A DNA stretch of 19,845 nt, taken from assembly GCF_000003605.2 (NCBI RefSeq), contig NW_003149072.1, forward strand, positions 1-19,845. The letters run 5' to 3'. A program made the translations under genes and the position numbers. Positions 10,601 through 19,845 of this stretch are shown one piece after another; within the stretch, counting starts at the first letter, position 1; each line of letters starts with the position of its first letter. Under the pieces are notes generated by a model, which was not told where the DNA came from, did not search any database, and worked only from the letters and a program-made list of their open reading frames with translations. Source of the DNA: Saccoglossus kowalevskii (lineage: Eukaryota; Hemichordata; Enteropneusta; Harrimaniidae).

Positions 10601-13600
10601 TGGTAGTGTATTTACAGCAACCACAGTGGTAGTGTATTTGAAGCAACCCAAGTGGTAGTCTATTTGAAGCAACCATAGTGGTAGTGTATTTGAAGCAACC
10701 AGAGTGGTTGTGTATTTGAAACAACCATAGTGGCAGTGTATTTGAAGCAACCATAGTGGTAGTGTATTTGAAGCAATCATAGTGGTAGTGTATTTGAAAC
10801 AACCATAGAGATAGTGCATTTGAAGCAACCATGGTGGTAGTGTATTTGAAGCAACCATAGTGGTAGTATATTTGAAACAACCACAGTGGTAGTGTATTTG
10901 AAGCAACCCAAGTGGTAGTGTATTTGACGCAACCATAGCGGTAGTGTATTTGAAGCAACCATAGTGGTAGTGTATTTGAAGCAACCCAAGTGGAAGTCTA
11001 TTTGAAGCAACCATAGTGGTAGTGTATTTGAAGCAACCGTAGTGGTAGTGTATTTGAAGCAATCTAAGTGGTAGTGTATTTACAGCAACCATAGTGGCAG
11101 TGTAATTGAAGTAACCACAGTGGTAGTGTATTTGAAGCAACCATAATGGTAGTGTATTTACAGCAACCATTGTGTTAGTGTAGTTGAAGCAACCATAGTG
11201 GTAGTGTATTTAAAGCAACCACAGTGGTAGTGTATTTGAAGCAACCCAAGTGGTAGTCTATATGAAGCAACCATAGTGGTAGTGTATTTACAGCAACCAT
11301 AGTAGTAGTGTACTTGAAGCAACCATTGTGGTAGTGTATTTACAGCAACCACAGTGGTAGTTTATTTGAAGCAACCATAGTGGTAGTGTATTTGAAGCAA
11401 CCATAGTGGTAGTGTATTTACAGCAACCATAGTGGAAGTGTGTTTGAAGCAACTATAGAGATAGTGTATTTGAAGCAACCATAGTGGTTGTGTATTTGAA
11501 GCAACCATAGGGGTCATGTATTTGAAGAAACCATAGTGGTAGTGTATTTTGCAACAACCATAGTGGTAGTGTATTTGAAGCAACTATAGTGGTAGTGCAT
11601 TGAGAGCAACCATAGTGGTAGTGTATTTGAAGCAACCAGAGTGGTAGTGTATTTACAGCAACCATAGTGGTAGTGTATTTAAAGCAACCATAGAGATAGT
11701 GTATTTGAAGCAACCATGGTGGTAGTGTATTTGAAGCAACAATAGTGGTAGTTTATTTGAAACAACCATAGTGGTAGTGTATTTGAAGCAACCATAGTAG
11801 TAATGTACTTGAAACAACCATAGTGGTAGTGTATTTGAAGCAACCATAGTGGTAGTGTATTTGAAGCGACCATAGTAGTAGTGTATTTGAAGTAACCACA
11901 GTGGTAGTGTATTTGAAGCAACCCAAGTGGTAGTGTATTTGAAGCAACCATAGTGGTAGTGTATTTGAAGCAACCATAGTGGTAGTGTATTTAAAGCAAC
12001 CACAGTGGTAGTGTATTTGAAGCAACCCAAGTGGTAGTCTATTTGAAGCAACCATAGTGGTAGTGTATTTGAATCAACCATAGTGGTAGTGTATTTGAAG
12101 CAACCGTAGTGGTAGTGTATTTTCAGCAACCATAGTGCTAGTGTATTTGAAGCAACCATAGTGGTAGTGTATTTGAAGCAATCATAGTGGTAGTGTATTT
12201 GAAGCAACCCAAGTGGTAGTGTATTTGAAGCAACCACAATGTTAGTGTATTTGAGGCAACCATAGTGGTAGTGTATTTACAGCAACCACAGTGGTAGTGT
12301 ATTTGAAGCAACCCAAGTGGTAGTCTATTTGAAGCAACCATAGTGGTTGTGAATTTGAAGCAACCAGAGTGGTTGTGTATTTGAAACAACCATAGTGGCA
12401 GTGTATTTGAAGCAACCATAGTGGTAGTGTATTTGAAGCAATCATAGTGGTAGTGTATTTGAAACAACCATAGAGATAGTGCATTTGAAGCAACCATGGT
12501 GGTAGTGTATTTGAAGCAACCATAGTGGTAGTTTATTTGAAACAACCATAGTGGTAGTGTATATGAAGCAACCATAGTGGTAATGTACTTGAAACAACCA
12601 TAGTGGTAGTGTATTTGAAGCAACCATAGTGGTAGTGTATTTGAAGCGACCATAGTGGTAGGATATTTGAAACAACCACAGTGGTAGTGTATTTGAAGCA
12701 ACCCAAGTGGTAGTGTATTTGACGCAACCATAGCGGTAGTGAATTTGAAGCAACCATAGTGGTAGTGTATTTGAAGCAACCCAAGTGGTAGTCTATTTGA
12801 AGCAACCATAGTGGTAGTGTATTTGAAGCAACCGTAGTGGTAGTGTATTTGAAGCAATCTAAGTGGTAGTGTATTTACAGCAACCATAGTGGCAGTGTAA
12901 TTGAAGTAACCACAGTGGTAGTGTATTTGAAGCAACCATAATGGTAGTGTATTTACAGCAACCCAAGTGGTAGTGTAGTTGAAGCAACCATAGTGGTAGT
13001 GTATTTGAAGCAACCATAGTGGTAGTGTATTTGAAGCAACCATAGTGGTAGTGTATTTACAGCAACCATAGTAGTAGTGTATTTGAAGCAACCATATTGG
13101 TAGTGTATTTACAGCAACCATAGTGGTAGTGTATTTGAAGCAACCGTAGTGGTAGTGCATTTACAGCAACCATAGTGGTAGTGTATTTGAAGCAACCATA
13201 GTGGTAGTGTATTTGAAGCAACCATAGTGGTAGTGTATTTGAAGCAACCATAGTGGTAGTGTATTTGAAGCAACCATAGTGGTAGTGTATTTGAAGCAAC
13301 CATAGTGGTAGTGTATTTGAAGCAACCATACTGGTAGTGTATTTTCAGCAACCATAGTGGTAGTGTATTTGAAGCAACCATAGTGGTAGTGTATTTGAAT
13401 CAACCATAGTGGTAGTGTATTTGAAGCGACCATAGAGGTAGTATATTTACAGCAACCATAGTAGTAGTGTATTTGAAGCAACCATAGTGGTAGTGTATTT
13501 ACAGCAACCATAGTGGTAGTGTATTTGAAGCAACCGTAGTGGTAGTGCATTTACAGCAACCATAGTGGTAGTGTATTTGAAGCAACCATAGTGGTAGTGT

Positions 13601-14237
13601 ATTTGAAGCAACCATAGTGGTAGTGTATTTTAAGCAACCATAGTGGTAGTGTATTTGAAGCAACCATAGTGGTAGTGTATTTGAAGCAACCATAGTGGTA
13701 GTGTATTTGAAGCAACCATACTGGTAGTGTATTTTCAGCAACCATAGTGGTAGTGTATTTGAAGCAACCATAGAGATAGTGCATTTGAAGCAACCATAGT
13801 GGTTGTGTATTTGAAACAACCATAGTGGTAGTGTATTTACAACAACCACAGTGGTAGTTTATTTGAAGCAACCATAGTGGTAGTGTATTTTCAGCAACCA
13901 TAGTGGTAGTGTATTTGAAGCAACCATAGAGATAGTGCATTTGAAGCAACCATAGTGGTAGTGTATTTGAAGCAACCATAGTGGTAGTGTATTTGAAGCA
14001 ACCATAGTGCTAGTGTATTTGAAGCAACCCATAGTGGTAGTGTATTGAAAGCAACCATATTGGTAGTGTATTTGAATAAACCATAGTGGTTGTGTATTTG
14101 AAGCAACTATAGTGGTAGTGCATTGACAGCAACTATAGTGGTAGTGTATTTGAAGCAACCATAGTGGTAGTGTATTTAAAGCAACCATAGTGGTAGTGTA
14201 TTTAACGCAACCATAGAGACAGTGTATTTGAAGCAAC

Positions 14238-14573
14238 TTTTCCTATCCACTATTATTATTTGTTTTTACCATTATTGTATTATTGTATTGCAATTACTTT
14301 ACTCATCATTATTTTATGTGTAATGAATGAGTATGTCAATGCAAAACTCGTAAAATGTCGCGAAGGCTGCAATCAAATCGCACTATAGATGAGAAATTAA
14401 GCATCAAATGTTTACGTTGACTAGCCCTTATACCATGATCGCATTGTCAAAATAGTATTAAGTTAAAACATGCATATGTTAATGTAATCTCATTTAAGGA
14501 GAAAATCACTCAGCAACACTTATTATGCGAGAACTGAATTTCACATTGCTCCGTTCAATTATGTGCATTTTGC
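14238..14573. repeat. 336-bp spacer, copy 4
   Basis: Same length as copies 1 and 2. The left edge TTTTCCTATCC and the preceding GAGACAG monomer place it closest to copy 2. Private changes include ATTGCAATTAC, TACTCATC and CATGATCGC. Downstream monomers match those after copy 2, with one extra monomer inserted (offset 10537 at the spacer, 10563 beyond). It lies 8.1 kb from copy 3, so spacer insertion is irregular along the array. Confidence 0.95.
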
Positions 14574-15739
14574 GGTAGTGTGTTTTGAAGCAACCATAGT
14601 GGTAGTGTATTTGAAGCAACCATAGTGGTAGTGTATTTGAAGCAACCATAGTGGTAGTGTATTTGAAGCGACCATAGTGGTAGTGTATTTACAGCAACCA
14701 TAGTGGTAGTGTATTTGAAGCAACCACAGATATAGTGTATTTGAAGCAACCACAGTGGTAGTGTATTTGAAGCAACCACAGTGGTAGTGTATTTGAAGCA
14801 ATTCAAGTGGTAGTGTATTTACAGCAACCATAGTGATAGTGTATTTGAAGCAACCACAGAGGTAGTGTATTTGAAGCAACGATAATGGTAGTGTATTTAC
14901 AGCCACCGTAGTGGTAGTGTATTTGAAGCAACCATAGTGGTAGTGTATTTACAGCAACCATAGTGGTAGTGTATTTGAAGCAACCACAGTGCTAGTGTAT
15001 TTACAGCAACCATAGTGGTAGTGTATTTGAAGCAACCATAGTAGTAGTGTATTTGAAGCAACCATTGTAGTAGTGTATTTGAAGCAACCATAGTGGTAGT
15101 GTATTTGAAGCAACCACAGTGGTAGTGTATTTACAGCAACCATAGTGGTAGTGTATTTGAATCAACCATAGTGGTAGTGTATTTGAAGCAACCCTAGTGG
15201 TAGTGTATTTGAAGCAACCATAGTGGTAGTGTATTGACAGAAACCATACTGGTAGTGTATTTGTAGCAACCACAGTGGTAGTTTATTTACAGCAACCATA
15301 GTGGTAGTGTATTTGAAGCAACCATAGTGGTAGTGTATTTGAAGCAATCATAGTGGTAGTGTACTTGAATAAGCCATACTGGTAGTCTATTTGAAGCAAC
15401 TATAGTGGTAGTGTATTGACAGAAACCATAGTGGTAGTGTATTTGAAACAACCACAGTGGTAGTGTATTTACAGCAACCATAGTGGTAGTGTATTTGAAG
15501 CAACCACAGTGCTAGTTTATTTACAGCAACCATAGTGGTAGTGTATTTGAAGCAACCATAGTAGTAGTGTATTTGAAGCAACCATTGTAGTAGTGTATTT
15601 GAAGCAACCATAGTGGTAGTGTATTTGAAGCAACCCTAGTGGTAGTGTATTTGAAGCAACCATAGTGGTAGTGTAATTGAAGTAACCATAGTGATCATGT
15701 ATTTGAAGCAACCATAGTGGTAGTGCATTGACAGCAACC

Positions 15740-16500
15740 ATAATGGTAGTGTATTTGAAACAATCATAGTGGTAGTGTATTTGAAGCAACTATAGTGGTA
15801 GTGTATTTGAAGCAACTATAGTGGTAGTGCATTGACAGCAACCATAGTGGTAGTGTATTTGAAGCAACCATAGTGGTAGTGTATTTGAAGCAACCATAGT
15901 GGTAGTGTATTTGAAACAATCATAGTGGTAGTGTATTTGAAGCAACTATAGTGGTAGTGTATTTGAAGCAACTATAGTGGTAGTGCATTGACAGCAACCA
16001 TAGTGGTAGTGTATTTGAAGCAACCATAGTGGTAGTGTATTTACAGCAACCATAGTGGTAGTGTATTTAAAGCAACCATAGAGATAGTGTATTTGAAGAA
16101 ACCATGGTGGTAGTGTATTTGAAGCAACCACAGTGGTCGTGTATTTGAAGCAACCATAGTGGTAGTTTATTTGAAACAACCACAGTGGTAGTGTATTTGA
16201 AGCAACCATAGTGGTAATGTACTTGAAACAACCATAGTGGTAGTGTATTTGAAGCAACCATAGCGTTAGTGTATTTGAAGCGACCATAGAGGTAGTGTAT
16301 TTGAAGCAACCATAGTGATAGTGTATTTGAAGCAACCCAAGTGGTAGTGTATTTGAAGCAACCATAGTGGTAATGTACTTGAAACAACCATAGTGGTAGT
16401 GTATTTGAAGCAACCATAGCGTTAGTGTATTTGAAGCGACCATAGAGGTAGTGTATTTGAAGCAACCATAGTGATAGTGTATTTGAAGCAACCCAAGTGG
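15740..16500 (+). repeat. 156-bp (6-monomer) local duplications
   Basis: Two separate six-monomer duplications are visible. The TGCATTGACAGC monomer at 15829 recurs at 15985 (156 bp) with matching AACTATAG neighbours. The AGCGTTAG monomer at 16263 recurs at 16419 (156 bp), with GCGACC, GTGATAG, CCCAAG and GTAATGTACTTG monomers in between. The latter series appears again at 17069, 650 bp (25 monomers) further on. Confidence 0.85.
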
Positions 16501-17473
16501 TAGTGTATTTGAAGCAACCATAGTGGTAGTGTATTTGAAGCAACCATAGTGGTAGTGTATTTAAAGCAACCACAGTGGTAGTGTATTTGAAGCAACCCAA
16601 GTGGTAGTCTATTTGAAGCAACCATAGTGGTAGTGTATTTACAGCAACCATAGTGGTAGTGTGTTTGAAGCAACCATAGAGAGAGTGTATTTGAAGCAAC
16701 CGTAGTGGTTGTGTATTTGAAGCAACCATATTGGTCATGTATTTGAAGCAACCATAGTGGTAGTGTATTTGAAGCAACTATAGTGGTAGTGCATTGACAG
16801 CAACCATAGTGGTAGTGTATTTGAAGCAACCATAGTTGTAGTGTATTTACAGCAACCATAGTGGTAGTGTATTTAAAGCAACCATAGAGATAGTGTATTT
16901 GAAGAAACCATGGTGGTAGTGTATTTGAAGCAACCACAGTGGTAGTGTATTTGAAGCAACCATAGTGGTAGTTTATTTGAAACAACCACAGTGGTAGTGT
17001 ATTTGAAGCAACCATAGTGGTAATGTACTTGAAACAACCATAGTGGTAGTGTATTTGAAGCAACCATAGCGTTAGTGTATTTGAAGCGACCATAGGGGTA
17101 GTGTATTTGAAGCAACCATAGTGATAGTGTATTTGAAGCAACCATAGTGGTAGTGTATTTGAAGCAACCATAGTGGTAGTGTATTTGAAGCAACCATACT
17201 GGTAGTGTATTTTCAGCAACCATAGTGGTAGTGTATTTGAAGCAACCATAGTGGTAGTGTATTTGAAGCAACCATAGAGATAGTGCATTTGAAGCAACCA
17301 TAGTGGGAGTGTATTTGAAGCAACCATAGTGGTAGTGTATTTTCAGCAACCATAGTGCTAGTGTATTTGAAGCAACCATAGTGGTAGTGTATTTGAAGCA
17401 ATCATAGTGGTAGTGTATTTGAAGCAACCCAAGTGGTAGTGTATTTGAAGCAACCACAGTGTTAGTGTATTTG

Positions 17474-18720
17474 AGGCAACCATAGTGGTAGTGTATTTAC
17501 AGCAACCACAGTGGTAGTGTATTTGAAGCAACCCAAGTGGTAGTCTATTTGAAGCAACCATAGTGGTAGTGTATTTGAAACAACCAGAGTGGTTGTGTAT
17601 TTGAAACAACCTTAGTGGCAGTGTATTTGATGCAACCATAGTGGTAGTGTATTTGAAGCAATCATAGTGGTAGTGTATTTGAAGCAACCCAAGTGGTAGT
17701 GTATTTGAAGCAACCACAGTGGTAGTGTATTTGAGGCAACCATAGTGGTAGTGTATTTACAGCAACCACAGTGGTAGTGTATTTGAAGCAACCCAAGTGG
17801 TAGTCTATTCGAAGCAACCATAGTGGTAGTGTATTTGAAGCAACCAGAGTGGTTGTGTATTTGAAACAACCATAGTGGCAGTGTATTTGAAGCAACCATA
17901 GTGGTAGTGTATTTGAAGCAACCATAGCGGTAGTGTATTTGAAGCAACCATACTGCTGGTGTATTTTCAGCAACCATAGTGGTAGTGTATTTGAAGCAAC
18001 CATAGAGATAGTGCATTTGAAGCAATCATAGTGGGAGTGTATTTGAAGCAACCATAGTGGTAGTGTATTTTCAGCAACCATAGTGCTAGTGTATTTGAAG
18101 CAACCATAGTGGTAGTGTATTTGAAGCAATCATAGTGGTAGTGTATTTGAAGCAACCCAAGTGGTAATGTATTTGAAGCAACCACAGTGTTAGTGTATTT
18201 GAGGCAACCATAGTGGTAGTGTATTTACAGCAACCACTGTGGTAGTGTATTTGAAGCAACCCAAGTGATAGTCTATTTGAAGCAACCATAGTGGTAGTGT
18301 ATTTGAAGCAACCAGAGTGGTTGTGTATTTGAAACAACCATAGTGGCAGTGTATTTGAAGCAACCATAGTGGTAGTGTATTTGAAGCAACCATAGTGGTA
18401 GTGTATTTACAACAACCATAGTGGTAGTGTATTTGAAGCAACCATAGTGGTAGTGTATTTCAACAACCATAGTGGTAGTGTATTTGAAGCAACCATAGTG
18501 GTAGTGTATTTGAAGCAACCATAGTGGTAGGGTATTTGAAGCAACCATAGTGGTAGTGTATTTGAAGCAACCATAGTGGTAGTGTAGTTGAAGCAACCAT
18601 AGTGGTAGTGTATTTGAAGCAATCATAGTGGTAGTGTATTTGAAGCAACCCAAGTTGTAGTGTATTTGAAGCAACCACAGTGGTAGTGTATTTGAGGCAA
18701 CCATAGTGGTAGTGTATTTA
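17474..18720 (+). repeat. 468-bp higher-order family, four markers
   Basis: AGGC markers are at 17474, 17734, 18202 and 18695, giving spacings of 260 bp (10 monomers, a shortened unit), 468 bp (18 monomers) and 493 bp (19 monomers less one base). The variant order matches 7891-8358. The last interval contains a single 181-bp unit at 18457-18637, which explains its one-base-short length through the 25-bp TTTCAACAACC monomer. Confidence 0.85.
18457..18637 (+). repeat. 181-bp higher-order unit, single copy
   Basis: One isolated unit with all three tags (TTTCAACAACC, GGTAGGG, GTGTAGTT), ending in an AATCATAG monomer as at 7833 and 9960. It sits inside a 468-bp family unit, so the two families share a fixed join even when copy number falls to one. 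Confidence 0.9.
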
Positions 18721-19059
18721 CAGCAACCACAGTGGTAGTGTATTTGAAGCAACCCAAGTGGTAGTCTATTTGAAGCAACCATAGTGGTAGTGTATTTGAA
18801 GCAACCAGAGTGGTTGTGTATTTGAAACAACCATAGTGGCAGTGTATTTGAAGCAACCATAGTGGTAGTGTATTTGAAGCAACCATAGCGGTAGTGTATT
18901 TGAAGCAACCATACTGGTGGTATATTTTCAGCAACCATAGTGGTAGTGTATTTGAAGCAACCATAGAGATAGTGCATTTGAAGCAACCATGGTGGGAGTG
19001 TATTTGAAGCAACCATAGTGGTAGTGTATTTACAGCAACCACAGTGGTAGTGTATTTGA

Positions 19060-19290
19060 AGCAACCCAAGTGGTAGTGTCTTTAAGGCAACCACAGTGGT
19101 AGTGTATTTGAAGCAACCCCAAGGTGTTAGTCTATTTGAAGCCACCATTAGTGGTAAGTGTATTTCAAACAACCATAGTGGTAGTGTATTGAAGCAACCC
19201 ATAGTGGTAGTGTATTTGAAGCAAACCATAGTGGTAAGGTATTTGAAGCAACCAATAGTGGTAGTGTATTTGAAGAAAACCATAGTGGTA
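19060..19290 (+). repeat. Indel-rich degenerate monomers
   Basis: Same kind of patch as at 6450-6670: CTTTAAGGC, AACCCCAAGGTG, GCCACCATTAG, GGTAAGTG, TTTCAAACAACC, GCAAACC, CCAATAG and GAAGAAAACC. The changes break the minus-strand periodic frames and create a spurious stop-free stretch on the plus strand. Confidence 0.8.
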
Positions 19291-19708
19291 GTGTAGTTGA
19301 AGCAACCATAGTGGTAGTGTATTTGAAGCAACCATAGTGGTAGTGTATTTCAACAACCATAGTGGTAGTGTATTTGAAGCAACCATAGTGGTAGTGTATT
19401 TGAAGCAACCATAGTGGTAGGGTATTTGAAGCAACCATAGTGGTAGTGTATTTGAAGCAACCATAGTGGTAGTGTAGTTGAAGCAACCATAGTGGTAGTG
19501 TATTTGAAGCAACCATAGTGGTAGTGTATTTCAACAACCATAGTGGTAGTGTATTTGAAGCAACCATAGTGGTAGTGTATTTGAAGCAACCATAGTGGTA
19601 GGGTATTTGAAGCAACCATAGTGGTAGTGTAATTGAAGCAACCATAGTGGTAGTGTAGTTGAAGCAACCATAGTGGTAGTGTATTTGATGCAATCATAGT
19701 GGTAGTGT
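19162..19708 (+). repeat. 181-bp higher-order repeat, three units (first degenerate)
   Basis: Marker starts at 19162, 19347 and 19528. The last two are 181 bp apart. The first unit is 185 bp because of several single-base insertions (TTTCAAACAACC, GCAAACC, CCAATAG, GAAGAAAACC) and a deletion (TATTGAAGC). The third unit carries GTGTAATTG and a GATGCAATC end. The unit order is otherwise that of the other four blocks. Confidence 0.9.
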
Positions 19709-19845
19709 ATTTGAAGCAACCCAAGTGGTAGTGTATTTGAAGCAACCACAGTGGTAGTGTATTTGAGGCAACCATAGTGTTAGTGTATTTACAGCAACCA
19801 CAGTGGTAGTGTATTTGAAGCAACAACAGAGTGGTAGTCTTATTT

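Larger units (their letters stand above)
6640..13000 (+). repeat. Supra-repeat of ~1.8-2.2 kb, tandem copies
   Basis: Rare monomer variants recur at matching long intervals. The TTTGACGCAACC marker (GACGC) is at 6644, 8695, 10926 and 12721. The GTGGCAGTGTAATTG marker is at 6787, 8863, 11094 and 12889, with earlier occurrences at 4764 and 1763. The ATAGGGGTCATG marker is near 6411, 7148, 9276 and 11507. Offsets agree across markers: 2231 bp between the second and third copies and 1795 bp between the third and fourth for both GACGC and GTGGCAG tags. Copy-length differences are whole monomers (for example 52 bp or 130 bp), as expected from slippage or unequal exchange inside each copy. Boundaries are arbitrary because the repeat is tandem. 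Confidence 0.85.
6103..14237 (+). repeat. 26-bp satellite array, segment 4 (longest)
   Basis: About 313 uninterrupted monomers in a single orientation. It has at least three layers of order: the 26-bp monomer, 181-bp and roughly 468-bp higher-order units, and a supra-repeat of about 1.8-2.2 kb. An indel-rich patch lies at 6450-6670 and a smaller one at 14020-14060. The segment from 13050 to 13940 matches 1950 to 2867. No gene or other unique sequence was seen anywhere in these 8.1 kb. Confidence 0.97.
14574..19845 (+). repeat. 26-bp satellite array, segment 5
   Basis: About 203 monomers running off the window end. The first part (to about 15160) repeats the block after spacer 2. A 442-bp (17-monomer) recurrence links CCCTAGTGG at 15192 and 15635. 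Local 156-bp duplications occur near 15740-16050 and 16241-16500. From about 17474 it returns to the 468-bp and 181-bp types seen in segment 4. Indel-rich monomers lie at 19060-19290 and at the last 25 bases. No gene is supported; a 66-codon plus-strand frame at 19096-19296 exists only because the indels there remove the usual stops. Confidence 0.97.

Noticed and set aside
12138-13160. 340-codon minus-strand open frame
   Set aside because: Same periodic peptide as everywhere else; bounded by chance stop variants such as TTTACAG monomers, not by gene signals.
19096-19296. 66-codon plus-strand open frame
   Set aside because: Created by the cluster of indels at 19060-19290, which removes the regular plus-strand TAG/TGA stops. 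It is repeat sequence.
18273-19331. Longest open frame, 352 codons on the minus strand
   Set aside because: It is a translation of the satellite: 26-residue periodic peptide with phase changes at indels, and all three minus frames are equally open nearby. No start context, domain or unique sequence.
1-19845. CRISPR array (regular short repeats)
   Set aside because: The units are contiguous 26-bp tandem copies without unique spacers; the only spacers are four near-identical 336-bp segments.
1-19845. Telomere or CENP-B-box satellite
   Set aside because: No telomeric hexamer-type repeats, and no match to the CENP-B box in the monomer or spacer by eye.
1-19845. G-quadruplex-forming repeat
   Set aside because: The monomer has only one GG dinucleotide and isolated G's; four close GGG tracts are absent.

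Overview
The window is almost entirely tandemly repeated, non-coding satellite DNA. About 18.5 kb of the 19,845 bases (roughly 93%) is a head-to-tail array of a 26-bp monomer, about 710 copies. A clean copy lies at 7214-7239: a TTTGAAGCAACC half followed by an ATAGTGGTAGTGTA half. The array is interrupted four times by the same unrelated, AT-rich, single-copy-looking segment of about 336 bp (3214-3549, 3701-4036, 5771-6102, 14238-14573). No protein gene, rRNA, tRNA, CRISPR array or bacterial-type operon structure is supported.

The scale, the very short degenerate unit and the layers of higher-order repeats point to a eukaryotic genome (satellite or large minisatellite, as in heterochromatin, subtelomeres or the core of an amplified non-autonomous element). 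Nothing in the sequence identifies the species; I cannot place it further.

Layout: array segment 1-3213 (mixed monomers, with a 416-bp, 16-monomer higher-order repeat); spacer 1; a short 151-bp array 3550-3700; spacer 2; array 4037-5770 (ending in two 181-bp higher-order units); spacer 3; the longest array 6103-14237, built largely from a tandem supra-repeat of about 1.8-2.2 kb that contains nested 181-bp and 468-bp units; spacer 4; and array 14574-19845, with local 156-bp duplications and renewed 468-bp and 181-bp families to the window end.

Many long open frames exist on the minus strand, up to about 350 codons. They arise because the reverse complement of the monomer has no stop codon in any frame and 26 is not a multiple of 3, so every frame reads the same 26-residue, 78-bp periodic peptide in a different phase. 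They are compositional artefacts and are not annotated as genes. The interest of the window lies in its nested repeat architecture, the co-amplified 336-bp spacer with conserved junctions, and pockets of indel-rich monomers that may be sequencing or assembly damage.
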